60,390 nt of DNA from Acetanaerobacterium elongatum (GTDB lineage: Bacteria > Bacillota > Clostridia > Oscillospirales > Ruminococcaceae), in contig NZ_FNID01000021.1 in the NCBI RefSeq assembly GCF_900103835.1, forward strand, positions 1 through 60,390. Reading direction: 5' to 3'. Shown piece after piece: positions 34,238 through 42,016 of this stretch. Under the pieces are notes generated by a model. That model searched no databases. It was not told the DNA's origin and worked only from the letters and a program-made list of their open reading frames with translations. The position numbers and the translations under genes are program-made. Position 1 is the first letter of the stretch, and every line of letters starts with the position of its first letter.

Positions 34238-35833
34238 CTATAGTGCCTTAAATGTATAATTAATGGTTATGTTTTTATCGGCAAAAACATAAATTGAATC
34301 CACCAATTCAAGCACCGCCTTGCGTGATAGGTTTTCGACGTTTCTATATCTCAGAAGCTTTTTTTTTGCTTCAGCCAGTTCGTCGCAGCTATCAATTTGG
34401 CGGTTCTGCTTTTCAAGCCCGGCTAATTCATTTGTCATTACTTCAATGTCTTCTATGTATTTATTGCGGTAATCAAAATATTCATCTATACTTATAATCT
34501 CTGCTTTAAAGTCCTCATAGAGCCCTTGCTTCAGCGTTTCTGCTTTATAGATTTTATCTTTCAACTCATTTATCTTTTTTACGTTGCTTTTAATCTTGCT
34601 GCTGATTTTGCGTTGAATATCAACATTTTCATAAAGTATTTCAAGATCAGAGTACTTTTCAATTTGTTCTCTGATGCCGTTCAGCACCACATCTATCAGT
34701 ATATCATATCGAATGGCATGGCTGGAGCACTTGTCTTTTCCATAAGTCCTATACGTCCCACAAATATAGTAAGTATATGACGTCTTACTGCTTGCTGAAT
34801 TTTTACGAACTGACATAGCCCGTCTGCAATCGCCACAATAGATTAGGCCCGCAAACAAATAGACATTACCCGTTTGCAGGTTTTTTCTTGTATCCGTATT
34901 CAATATTTTTTGTGCGAGTTCCCAAGTTCCTTTATCAATAATTGCTTCATGTGTATTCGGCACAATCAGCCACTGAGATTTATCCAATAAGATATTCTGG
35001 TGAATCTTAAACGATTTTACTGTTTGCTTGTGTTGAACCATATCACCAGTGTATATCTGGTTTGTCAAGATTAATCGTACGGATGTATCATTCCAATACA
35101 TCTGTTTTGCGTAATGCTCAGATTGCGAATATCTTTCACCTTTACTTTTCTTGTATTCCGAGGGGCATATTATTCCCTGCCTGTTTAACTCTTTCGCGAT
35201 TGAACCTTTTGCCATTCCAGAAATAAAAAGCTTATATATAAGTTGTACGTTTGGAGCAACCATTTCATCAATAATCAAATGGTGCTTATCCTTTGGGTCT
35301 TTCATGTATCCGTAGCATGCCTGTGAACCGATAAATTCACCATTCTTGCGTTTAACGTCCAGGGCGGAACGCACCTTGAGGGATATATCATGAGCGTATT
35401 GCTCATTAAAAATATTCTTAATCGGAACCATTAAGTCATCATTATTGTATAGACTGTCAAAGTTATCGAGTATGGATATAAGGCGGATATCCTTCCTATA
35501 ATACTGGTCTTGATATAACCCCGTATAGACATAATTGCGTCCCATACGCGATAAATCCTTTACTATAACACAATTAACATAGCCCTGTCTAATATCTTCT
35601 TCCATCCGTATAAAGCCAGAACGGTCAAAATCTGTACCGGTTCTGCCGTCATCGATGTACATATCATAAAATTTGAATTCAGGTTTTCCCGCAATATAAT
35701 CAAACATAATTTGTTTTTGCGTTACTACGGAGTCGCTTTCTTCTTTACCAGGTTCTTCTCTTGACAAACGTATATAAAAAGCAGTATTCCACTGAGCATC
35801 TTTTGCTTTCTCATACCTGCTTTTTCTTGCCAT
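34238..35833 (-). CDS. Large serine recombinase (integrase/excisionase of the element)
   Basis: A 531-residue recombinase. Resolvase domain (about 15-165): catalytic Ser in FYIRLSREEPGK, then KDLSRMGRNYVYTGLY. Recombinase domain (about 170-300): NGEFIGSQACYGYMKD and SIAKELNRQGI. Zinc ribbon (about 325-375): YCGDCRRAM and KDKCSSHAIRYD. Then a coiled-coil (NELKDKIYKAETLKQGLYEDF). Related in layout to TnpX/TndX of clostridial transposons. ATG at 35833 has GAGGTG six bases before it, better than the GTG at 35842. The stop is 25 bases from the left att core, the typical place for such an integrase gene. Confidence 0.93.
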   Translation of the reverse strand: MARKSRYEKAKDAQWNTAFYIRLSREEPGKEESDSVVTQKQIMFDYIAGKPEFKFYDMYIDDGRTGTDFDRSGFIRMEEDIRQGYVNCVIVKDLSRMGRNYVYTGLYQDQYYRKDIRLISILDNFDSLYNNDDLMVPIKNIFNEQYAHDISLKVRSALDVKRKNGEFIGSQACYGYMKDPKDKHHLIIDEMVAPNVQLIYKLFISGMAKGSIAKELNRQGIICPSEYKKSKGERYSQSEHYAKQMYWNDTSVRLILTNQIYTGDMVQHKQTVKSFKIHQNILLDKSQWLIVPNTHEAIIDKGTWELAQKILNTDTRKNLQTGNVYLFAGLIYCGDCRRAMSVRKNSASSKTSYTYYICGTYRTYGKDKCSSHAIRYDILIDVVLNGIREQIEKYSDLEILYENVDIQRKISSKIKSNVKKINELKDKIYKAETLKQGLYEDFKAEIISIDEYFDYRNKYIEDIEVMTNELAGLEKQNRQIDSCDELAEAKKKLLRYRNVENLSRKAVLELVDSIYVFADKNITINYTFKAL

Positions 35834-35993
35834 TTTTGTCACCTCGTAAAGTTATTGTCTGATTGTTATATTCTCCTTTTATTTCATCGTCAAGGTCTGA
35901 CAGTACTAACCTCTTTAGAATGTCCCCCAGGTCCTTATCACCATATGTATATGTAACCCGATAACCATGCAGATAATTGACCTTATCATTCAT
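35811..35993 (-). CDS. Small protein overlapping the recombinase start
   Basis: Sixty residues, MNDKVNYLHGYRVTYTY..., with DLGDILKRLVLSDLDDEIKG and a basic tail KNGKKKQV. A strong GGGAGGTGG lies four bases before the ATG at 35993. It overlaps the recombinase start by 23 bases in another frame, so the two are probably translated together. I do not recognise the family. A role as a helper or directionality factor for the recombinase is a guess from position only. Confidence 0.6.
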   Translation of the reverse strand: MNDKVNYLHGYRVTYTYGDKDLGDILKRLVLSDLDDEIKGEYNNQTITLRGDKNGKKKQV

Positions 35994-36335
35994 AGGTCCA
36001 CCTCCCAGGCTTAGCGGTCTTATATAATATATGTAGTGAAATGACACTAGTTAACTAATAGTTTTGAAATAAACCCCGTAAGCCGCACAAGCCAAAGGAG
36101 TTTTGCCGCGCTTTTTTCTGCGTCCACTTTAAAGATACAGCCTTTCTAAACAACAAAAAACGCCTGCAAAATTGCAAGCGCTTTGTATATAATCGTCTAT
36201 TTTGTCTCGGATACTTATGCGGGGGCTGATATTTCCGGTATAAACACAAAAAACGTGTGGGGTTAAATGGTATAACTAACAAGTACATCGCAGCCAGCTT
36301 AGGCAGAACGTTTGGCTATATATTTAAGCTTTCTT
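35994..36335. other. Gap between recombinase module and MutS operon
   Basis: No convincing gene in this 342-base stretch. It holds the terminator of the MutS operon (36151-36180), a small TAGTTAACTA palindrome near 36048-36057, and an AT-rich TATATT/TATATAAG segment (around 36020-36032) that could be the -10 of the small protein/recombinase transcript. Confidence 0.5.
36151..36180 (-). terminator. Terminator of the fluoride-island operon
   Basis: Minus strand CGCTTGCA-ATTT-TGCAGGCG followed by TTTTTTGTTG. It lies 156 bases after the second MutS-type gene and separates that operon from the recombinase module. Confidence 0.85.
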
Positions 36336-37817
36336 CTACACCCTGCTTTTTGCAGCAAAAATGCGTTCATATAAATCTTCGCCGAATGCTGTCTGCAAGG
36401 GCTTGCCTTCTATTAAGCGAAAAGTACGCTCACCGCTGTCTGTTCTCTGCGCGCGCCAATATTGCGTGCGCTCGTCTTGAAGAAAAGCTGCCGCATATGG
36501 ATATAGGTGCGTGACGGAAAATACCTCAATTTCATTTTCAATCAGTGCCGAAGTGATCTGACGACAAATTTCCGAGCCCTCCCGTTCATTTGTAGCCGCA
36601 AAAGACTCATTGAACAGTATCATCGAATTCGGTTTTAATTGCGCTACAATACCGCTCATGCGCACGAGTTCTTCATCCAGCTTTCCGCTTGTCATCGAAC
36701 CGTCTTCTTCTTTTTTAAAATGCGAAAAGATCCCCGCCCGAATCGGAATAGAACAGCTTTGCGCGCCCACAAACATTCCGCATTGTGCCATAATCTGTGC
36801 TTGCCCCAAACTGCGAAGAAATGTTGATTTTCCGCCTTGATTTGCACCTGTAATCAAATATAGGTGCTTGTTATCTCCCCGCAGCGAGTTTCCAACGGCA
36901 GCACCTTGCTTTATAAGCACAAGGCTGACGTCATACAATTCCTGCCATTGGCGGCTTCTGCTCTCCATCTGCTGTAAATCAGGAATGCATATCAGCTTTC
37001 CATATTGGTGCAGTGTATCGGCTAAATTCAGACAACCCACATAAAACGCAAGCTCTCTGCGCAGCATGGCAAAAAAGCCGGAAAGGTGCTCTGCCGATTG
37101 TGCCAATGCGTTTGCGGATTCGTTGATTGCCCGGTCTCGGCGTGCGCCCAGATCTCTAGCACCTGCATCATCCCGTGCGGCAATGGTAAAGGACGGTGCA
37201 AACATCCATCTGCGCCAGAAGTTTTTGTGGTCTTTTTGGCGCAGCATATAGTGAACTCCTTGTAGCCGATTCCCCATTGTTGCACTGATTAATACGCTTC
37301 GATCCTCTTTCAGGTCGTTCAATTCGTCCGTTACGGTATGAAAGTAGTCATCTGAAAGTTCCTTTTGCAGCATAGTCAGCAAATTACGAAAACCTTCGTA
37401 CCGGAAATTGCTAAGCGATTCATCTGCAACCGCACGGAGCTTCATAAGCATTTCCGTGTAAATCTTGAGTAGATTGACGGCTGAGGAAAAGGTGCTGGAA
37501 ATATAGTGGGAACCAAGCCATGACCACGAACCGCTCCTGCGCTTTTCGGTTTCAAGAGTAACCGCGTAAAGCTGGCGTACGGCAGAAGCATTGCTCAGTG
37601 CATCGTTCAAGTTTTCCTGACGATAGCGAAGTACGTCCAGATCTGTAAGCGGGTGCGAAAGAGCTGCTGTGCAGGCCTCCTGAATTACCTTGTCGTCTCG
37701 GCTCATTGCCGCAAGAATATGCCCCAGCTCCAGATCGGCCGCAAGCGTTTCCCAGCCGGAACAGGCAGTTTCTGCGGTATTAAAATCAGCATCACGATAC
37801 ATCAGATTTGCTTTCAT
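36336..37817 (-). CDS. MutS-type ATPase B of tandem pair
   Basis: A 493-residue protein with a mostly helical N-terminal part (about 1-310) and a C-terminal MutS-family ATPase domain. Walker A is GANQGGKSTFLRSLG (MutS usually GPNMGGKST). Walker B region is SMILFNESFAATNERE: the Glu is kept but the usual Asp before it is Asn. A His-loop is present at FSVTHLYPYA. The mismatch-reading domain I with its Phe-x-Glu is absent. ATG at 37817 overlaps the stop of ATPase A (ATGA) and has GGGAGG, so the two are translated together. Probably forms a dimer with A. Function unknown; not a standard mismatch-repair protein. Confidence 0.85.
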   Translation of the reverse strand: MKANLMYRDADFNTAETACSGWETLAADLELGHILAAMSRDDKVIQEACTAALSHPLTDLDVLRYRQENLNDALSNASAVRQLYAVTLETEKRRSGSWSWLGSHYISSTFSSAVNLLKIYTEMLMKLRAVADESLSNFRYEGFRNLLTMLQKELSDDYFHTVTDELNDLKEDRSVLISATMGNRLQGVHYMLRQKDHKNFWRRWMFAPSFTIAARDDAGARDLGARRDRAINESANALAQSAEHLSGFFAMLRRELAFYVGCLNLADTLHQYGKLICIPDLQQMESRSRQWQELYDVSLVLIKQGAAVGNSLRGDNKHLYLITGANQGGKSTFLRSLGQAQIMAQCGMFVGAQSCSIPIRAGIFSHFKKEEDGSMTSGKLDEELVRMSGIVAQLKPNSMILFNESFAATNEREGSEICRQITSALIENEIEVFSVTHLYPYAAAFLQDERTQYWRAQRTDSGERTFRLIEGKPLQTAFGEDLYERIFAAKSRV

Positions 37818-39358
37818 TTTGCGAGCCTCCCACACAGCTGTTCATAAGTAAGCCCATGTCTCTGCGCGATTTGCAGGGCATACGCCAAGCCGTCTGCTGG
37901 TTTCCGCACAATTTTAAACGTGCGGCTGTTTTGGTCTTTATCATTGACCGTACTCATCATACTTACCGTTTCCGGGCCATGCGATGCAAGCTCGTCCAGG
38001 AATGTAACAATTACACCCGGCGCACCAAGCGCTGCAAATGCGTCCATCATTTTCCCGCCCAGCAGCAGTGCATCTGCCAGTGTTGTAGAAGCAAAGATTT
38101 CATTAACGATAATAATGCTTCTTGGGGTGGCTTTCTCCAAGAGATCATGAAGACGAACCAAATCGTCCTGCAGCTTTCCATTGAGCGTGTCGATGTTTTC
38201 CTCTCGGCCAAAGTGCGTTAGAATATTGTCAAAGTAATAAAGTGCTGCCTGCGTTCCCGGCACACACAAGCCAAGAGACGCCAAATAGTGAATTTGCCCA
38301 AACGCACGGGCAAAAGTTGTCTTTCCGCCCTGGTTCGGACCGGTTATCACCAAAAAACGCTCCGGTGTATCCAACGAAAAATCATTGGTAACCGTATTGC
38401 TGTGTTCCCGTATCGCCAGCGCCAAATTAAAACAGTCTCTAGCGTACAGATGATCCGCCATAGGGCAAAGAGTGGGGTAACAAAACGGCAGCCCTTCCCG
38501 CTGCAACGGTTCAATCATGTCAAGCCAAGACAGGTAAAACTGAATCTCGTTTGAAAAACGCAGGATTACAGGATCATCAAAGTGAAGATACTCTGAGCAA
38601 AAATCCTCCAAGCTTCGGAACACATCCGGATAAACTTTTGCCAGCATATCCAGCACCGCCACTTCAACATGATCCGCCGACGGTTCTTCCGACAATTTGT
38701 GACGATAGTCTTTTACCTCTCCCTGCCGGAACTTTTCAAAATTTCTTAGGATTTCAGCTGTATAGTCAGATTGATTCTCATATTTTCGAACACGAATTGT
38801 CCCATCCTTGATGAGCATACAGTAATTAATCTGTGAAAAATCTTCCCGCAGCCTTTTTACGCCCATACAAAGGGATTGGAAGGATGGCCGAGCACAATAT
38901 TCCTTTAAATATGCAGAGAAATCGCTTAGCCCTTGCGCCTTGAATTGTATGGCCTTTGCTCCTTCGCTAAGCGTTGTTACCGCCTGACAATAACGGTCGG
39001 CATAATCCAGCATTCGGCCGCGGGTTAGATAGTTGTTGTCCCAGTGTTCCTTAGCTGACAGCAATTCGCGAGTGTTCTCCATGTAATGCGAGATTGCATA
39101 TGCTTTGGTTGAGAACTCCTCAAACAACAACCGAACAGTTTTGTTTTCCAAATCCTGCATAACATCCTGCCGGTATTGAATGATGCTTGTATTATGCGCA
39201 GGCGTATAAAAGAACCTTTCCAGTTCAAATTCTTTCTTGGCTTTTAAAATCGGGTAAAAAATCTTATCCAAGTTTAAATCGTGAAAGCACTGCGGTTCTT
39301 GATTTTGCTGTTCTTTGCCTTGTTCTTCATCGTGTGGATACAAGATACTGGTAAACAT
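37814..39358 (-). CDS. MutS-type ATPase A of tandem pair
   Basis: A 514-residue protein: helical N-terminal part including FHDLNLDKIFYPILKAKKEFELERFFYTPAHNTSIIQYRQDVMQDLEN, then a MutS-family ATPase domain. Walker A is GPNQGGKTTFARAFG; Walker B region RSIIIVNEIFASTTLADALLLGGK, again with Asn-Glu instead of Asp-Glu. The His-loop position reads VTFLDELASHG, so His is missing, unlike partner B. It lacks MutS domain I. It is the first gene after the riboswitch at 39378-39467; AAAGGG is before the ATG. The asymmetry suggests a heterodimer in which only some ATP sites are active. Confidence 0.85.
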   Translation of the reverse strand: MFTSILYPHDEEQGKEQQNQEPQCFHDLNLDKIFYPILKAKKEFELERFFYTPAHNTSIIQYRQDVMQDLENKTVRLLFEEFSTKAYAISHYMENTRELLSAKEHWDNNYLTRGRMLDYADRYCQAVTTLSEGAKAIQFKAQGLSDFSAYLKEYCARPSFQSLCMGVKRLREDFSQINYCMLIKDGTIRVRKYENQSDYTAEILRNFEKFRQGEVKDYRHKLSEEPSADHVEVAVLDMLAKVYPDVFRSLEDFCSEYLHFDDPVILRFSNEIQFYLSWLDMIEPLQREGLPFCYPTLCPMADHLYARDCFNLALAIREHSNTVTNDFSLDTPERFLVITGPNQGGKTTFARAFGQIHYLASLGLCVPGTQAALYYFDNILTHFGREENIDTLNGKLQDDLVRLHDLLEKATPRSIIIVNEIFASTTLADALLLGGKMMDAFAALGAPGVIVTFLDELASHGPETVSMMSTVNDKDQNSRTFKIVRKPADGLAYALQIAQRHGLTYEQLCGRLAK

Positions 39359-39377
39359 AGCGTGTCCCTTTCCTTAT

Positions 39378-39467
39378 AAAAAGGCTGATGAATTCAGCCT
39401 TTGGCAGAAGTCATCAGCCTTTTTTGCGGTTTCGGCATTACGCCGCGGGAGAACTTCATTCCCGGCT
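39378..39467 (-). promoter_or_regulatory. Fluoride (crcB-motif) riboswitch before the MutS pair
   Basis: Minus strand. P1 stem CGGGA/TCCCG (39460-39464 with 39446-39450) has loop ATGAAGTTC. An extra hairpin CGGC/GCCG follows (39433-39445), then GAAACCGC and GGCTGATGACTTCTGCC. Loop GAAGT can pair with downstream ACTTC as the crcB-motif pseudoknot. These conserved stretches (ATG..GTTC, AAAC.GC, GGCTGATGAC) are those of fluoride riboswitches. A terminator AGGCTGA/TCAGCCT (39382-39400) with a T tract overlaps the leader. It sits between rex-like and MutS genes, so it gates the pair separately. Confidence 0.85.
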
Positions 39468-39472
39468 GAACA

Positions 39473-40090
39473 CTATTTTATATGGTCGCTGAGCATACGC
39501 AGTATTTCCGGCATATTTTCGTTGCGTATCATAACGTGAGCAGGAGCCTTGAGCGTTTTTGAGGTGAAATTCCAAATTGCGGTTATTCCGCACTGTACCA
39601 GAAGGTCACAGCTTTGCTGTGCGCAAGCTCCCGGAGTAGTAATAATGGCGGTTTTAACGTCCAGCCTGCGGCATACCGTTTCCATTTCACTGATGTGATA
39701 CACAGGCTTTCCGTAGGCGCCCTTTTTAATCACCTTGGGATCAATGTCGAATCCCGCAAGAATCGACAGATCATAGGCAGAGAAGCCGGCATAGCTCATA
39801 AGTGCTGAGCCAAGCCTTCCCGCTCCAACCAGCACAACACCCGTCACCTTACGATTGATTGTCAGTTTTGAGATGGCAGCTAACAGCGCAGCCGGAGCCT
39901 CTTTGCTGATTCGGTCTTTGCACAACAGTTGCTTCATATCCATGCGGATGATCTGCGGGTCGATCAGCAGGGCTTGTGCAATTTCCTGAACAGCCACAAA
40001 CTCCTTTGTGGCTGGCAAATTATTCAGATACTTTTGGTACAGATGCAAACGTTGCATTGTGCCAGAGTCGATGTTTGCTGCATGTTCCAT
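39473..40090 (-). CDS. Rex-like winged-helix/Rossmann regulator
   Basis: A 205-residue protein. N-terminal winged helix (about 10-75): MQRLHLYQKYLNNLP, then FVAVQEIAQALLIDPQIIRMDMKQLL. The C-terminal NAD-type Rossmann domain has VVLVGAGRLGSALMSYAGF and AGFDIDPKVIKKGAYGKPVY, AIITTPGACAQQSCDLLVQCGITAIWNFT. This is the Rex layout (NADH/NAD+ sensing repressor). The Rex recognition segment QIRKDLSYFG reads QIIRMDMKQLL, so target DNA likely differs. Start ATG 40090, four bases after the MFS stop. A redox sensor inside a fluoride operon is unusual. Confidence 0.82.
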   Translation of the reverse strand: MEHAANIDSGTMQRLHLYQKYLNNLPATKEFVAVQEIAQALLIDPQIIRMDMKQLLCKDRISKEAPAALLAAISKLTINRKVTGVVLVGAGRLGSALMSYAGFSAYDLSILAGFDIDPKVIKKGAYGKPVYHISEMETVCRRLDVKTAIITTPGACAQQSCDLLVQCGITAIWNFTSKTLKAPAHVMIRNENMPEILRMLSDHIK

Positions 40091-40094
40091 GCCT

Positions 40095-41306
40095 TTACTT
40101 AGTCTGGAATCCGTGTGTACGGTCCGACAGCCAAAAGAACGGAATGGCAATTATCTGCATTATAACAGAAAAGGCGACCATCCAAGCCGGCGATACATCA
40201 TACAGCGCGCCCATGAGCCAACTGCCTAAAAACCAGCAGACACCGAATGCCGTTTGAAAAATACCAAAGCCAGAGGAGCGATTCTGTTTGGGAACAATTT
40301 CGGTAACAGCAGCTTTGAGGATGGATTCCTGCGCTCCCATGCCGATACCCCACAGTGCAACACCCAAATACAGAGCCCAGCGCGAAGTAAACATAAAAAT
40401 AAAAATACCAAACGGCATGGCTACCAGGGTGGAAAGCATCAACACCCGGATGCCTTTTTTATCAAACAGCCAGCCAAAAAACAACGCGGCAAATGCATCC
40501 ACCGCCATCGCACCCGCATACAGCAGCGAAAGCGCATTTTCTGATACCAGACCGGTTTTTACTGTGTGCATAGTGATAATGGAAAAATCAAGAAAACCTG
40601 CCCCGAATAAGCTAATTGCCACAATATAAAAGATGAACGAGCGGTTCATTCGAAACGCGGGGGCGGATGCTTTTGCAGGGGGCTCAAACTTTTCCGGCTC
40701 AGGAAAATGCCGCATGGCTACCAAAAGCAGCACAATTGTTACAACGGCAGGGATACCGAGGATTGCGAAGCAAATGGTATACGCATTATACAAGTCTTCC
40801 CGCTGTTTGAGCAGCATTACAACAAAGAGCAGTACCGGGCCAAGAAAGGCACCAATCTGATCAAGAAATTCCTGGATAGCAAAGCTCTTTCCCGTGCCTG
40901 TCTGCGACGCTGCAAAAGAAAGCAGTGTATCCTTTGCGGGCTTTTTAACGGCTTTGCCCATTCGTTGGATTACAATCAGCGCACAGGCCCATATCCAACC
41001 ACCCTTTGGCACAAGCGCCAACGCAGGAATGGCAATACAGTCTACCACATAGCCCGCGACGGTCATTGCCCAATAATGCTTTGTTTTATCCGTGATATAG
41101 CCTGTCACAAGGCGCAGAGAATAGCCGATACATTCACCAAGGCCAGAAACAAAGCCGATTGCGGCAGCCGATGCTCCCCCAAGGCTCAAATATGCGCCCA
41201 TAATACTGGCTGCCCCTTCGTGGGTCATATCGGAAAACAAGCTGACGATGCCCATTAGCAGCACAAACGAAAAAGCTGCGCGTTTCAACGCATCCTTTTT
41301 CTGCAT
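40095..41306 (-). CDS. MFS transporter, first gene of the fluoride-riboswitch operon
   Basis: A 403-residue membrane transporter with about twelve hydrophobic segments. MFS motif A regions are GYITDKTKHYW (loop 2-3) and GWLFDKKGIRVLM (loop 8-9). It has VIQRMGKAVKKPAKDTLLSFAAS, a stretch seen in a branch of uncharacterised clostridial MFS proteins. AAGGAGG precedes the ATG at 41306; an upstream in-frame start at 41333 would include that site. It follows a fluoride-type riboswitch. Usual fluoride exporters are Fluc/CrcB or CLC-F, not MFS, so the substrate may be fluoride-linked or another toxic ion. Confidence 0.88.
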   Translation of the reverse strand: MQKKDALKRAAFSFVLLMGIVSLFSDMTHEGAASIMGAYLSLGGASAAAIGFVSGLGECIGYSLRLVTGYITDKTKHYWAMTVAGYVVDCIAIPALALVPKGGWIWACALIVIQRMGKAVKKPAKDTLLSFAASQTGTGKSFAIQEFLDQIGAFLGPVLLFVVMLLKQREDLYNAYTICFAILGIPAVVTIVLLLVAMRHFPEPEKFEPPAKASAPAFRMNRSFIFYIVAISLFGAGFLDFSIITMHTVKTGLVSENALSLLYAGAMAVDAFAALFFGWLFDKKGIRVLMLSTLVAMPFGIFIFMFTSRWALYLGVALWGIGMGAQESILKAAVTEIVPKQNRSSGFGIFQTAFGVCWFLGSWLMGALYDVSPAWMVAFSVIMQIIAIPFFWLSDRTHGFQTK

Positions 41307-41367
41307 GACAGTTCCTCCTTTAATATTATTCATACTGTTATGGCATAGACGTCGGAAAATTACAAAA

Positions 41368-41457
41368 ATATAAAGCTGACGTCACTACCATAATGGCAGA
41401 AGTCATCAGCTTATAAAGCAGTTTCGGCACAGCCGCGGGAGTACTTCTTTCCCGACA
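41368..41457 (-). promoter_or_regulatory. Fluoride (crcB-motif) riboswitch before the MFS gene
   Basis: Minus strand. P1 CGGGA/TCCCG (41450-41454 with 41436-41440), loop AAGAAGTAC, extra hairpin CGGC-TGT-GCCG (41425-41435), then GAAACTGC and AAGCTGATGACTTCTGCC. Loop GAAGT pairs with ACTTC for the pseudoknot. The terminator pairs AAGCTGA with TCAGCTT and CTGCCA with TGGTAG (down to 41373), followed by a T-rich run. The loop starts AAG where the other copy and most relatives have ATG. It begins at the predicted transcript start. Confidence 0.8.
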
Positions 41458-41459
41458 GA

Positions 41460-41488
41460 ATTATAACACATCTGCTGTTTGTGTGCAA
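41460..41488 (-). promoter_or_regulatory. Promoter of the fluoride-island operon
   Basis: -35 TTGCAC (41483-41488), 17-base spacer, -10 TATAAT (41460-41465) on the minus strand. The start would be about seven bases on, at the 5' edge of the riboswitch. Confidence 0.85.
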
Positions 41489-41574
41489 CAATCTTATTGG
41501 CTGCCGCATAAACACTTTGGCATATCACTTGAAATAGTGTGTTACCAGTAAGCAGCCCTATTCGTGCCTGCCGT

Positions 41575-41620
41575 GTGTATTATTATGTTATTATCTGGAT
41601 CTATGTATGCAACACTGACA
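41575..41620. other. Right junction (att site) of the mobile element
   Basis: Element sequence TATTATGTTATTATCT meets mntH sequence TCTATGTATGCAAC at core GGA (41597-41599). It pairs with the left junction at 34210-34212. Confidence 0.85.
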
Positions 41621-41757
41621 ATAAAAGCCGGGCCGATAAATTGTAATAGGGTTCTTATACCGCTGAAAGCTTTGCGTTTTCTTCTTAGTCTTATTAGTGG
41701 CTCTGATAACGAACCGACTAAGGCATCTGCCGTTGGGGTATAGCTGTTATCAACCAT
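41597..41757 (-). pseudogene. mntH: mntH 5' part, Nramp N-terminus
   Basis: Frame MVDNSYTPTADALVGSLSEP..., then LLQFIGPAFIVSVAYIDP, the cytoplasmic tail and first helix of Nramp proteins up to the DP of DPGN. After that it reads 17 element-encoded residues (DNNIIIHTAGTNRAAYW) and stops at 41542. A weak GTGATG region precedes the ATG at 41757. The short product would not transport metal. The 3' part is at 33063-34212. Confidence 0.9.
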
Positions 41758-42016
41758 TGTTCATCACTTCTCTACATTATTTCATTCAGGCGTTTGTAAA
41801 ACCAACGCATATGTATTGCGATTAAGCCCCGCAAAAGGTCAAACCTCATCCAACCGTTATTACACCATAGTCATCACGCCTGGCTCAGGTTTTAATAATA
41901 CTTATGAACAGCTAAGAATCTTAGTGGTGCCTAATTTTGACCTAATACCAAATTATGTAGCAGCAACAAAATGTGTTCCGCATTTCTACACCTATGAACC
42001 GGATTAGACAAAAAAT
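41758..42016. other. mntR-mntH intergenic region
   Basis: No gene I can support. A 63-codon plus-strand frame (41816-42007) lacks a ribosome site and any family I know. The imperfect dyad TAATTTTGACC...CCAAATTA (41932-41955) could be an MntR-type operator, but it is about 175 bases before mntH, so this is weak. Confidence 0.4.

Larger units (their letters stand above)
34210..41599. mobile_element. Serine-recombinase element of about 7.4 kb inserted in mntH
   Basis: Bounded by the split mntH. Contents on the minus strand: promoter and riboswitch, MFS transporter, Rex-like protein, second riboswitch, two MutS-type ATPases, terminator, a small protein and a large serine recombinase next to the left end. 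The rebuilt empty element circle would have TTATTA-TCTGGAGC-TAATAA, an inverted repeat around the GGA core, as expected for an attP. No conjugation, replication or phage genes are present, so it moves by itself only within a cell or by transformation or hitch-hiking. Confidence 0.88.

Noticed and set aside
36055-36288. 77-codon minus-strand frame after the MutS pair
   Set aside because: It runs through the clear terminator at 36151-36180 and has arginine/phenylalanine-rich shadow-like composition.
40095-41306. MFS protein as a known fluoride exporter
   Set aside because: Known fluoride exporters are Fluc/CrcB and CLC-F; the riboswitch alone does not prove that this carrier moves fluoride.
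41816-42007. 63-codon plus-strand frame between mntH and mntR
   Set aside because: No ribosome site and no recognisable family; kept only as a note on the intergenic region.
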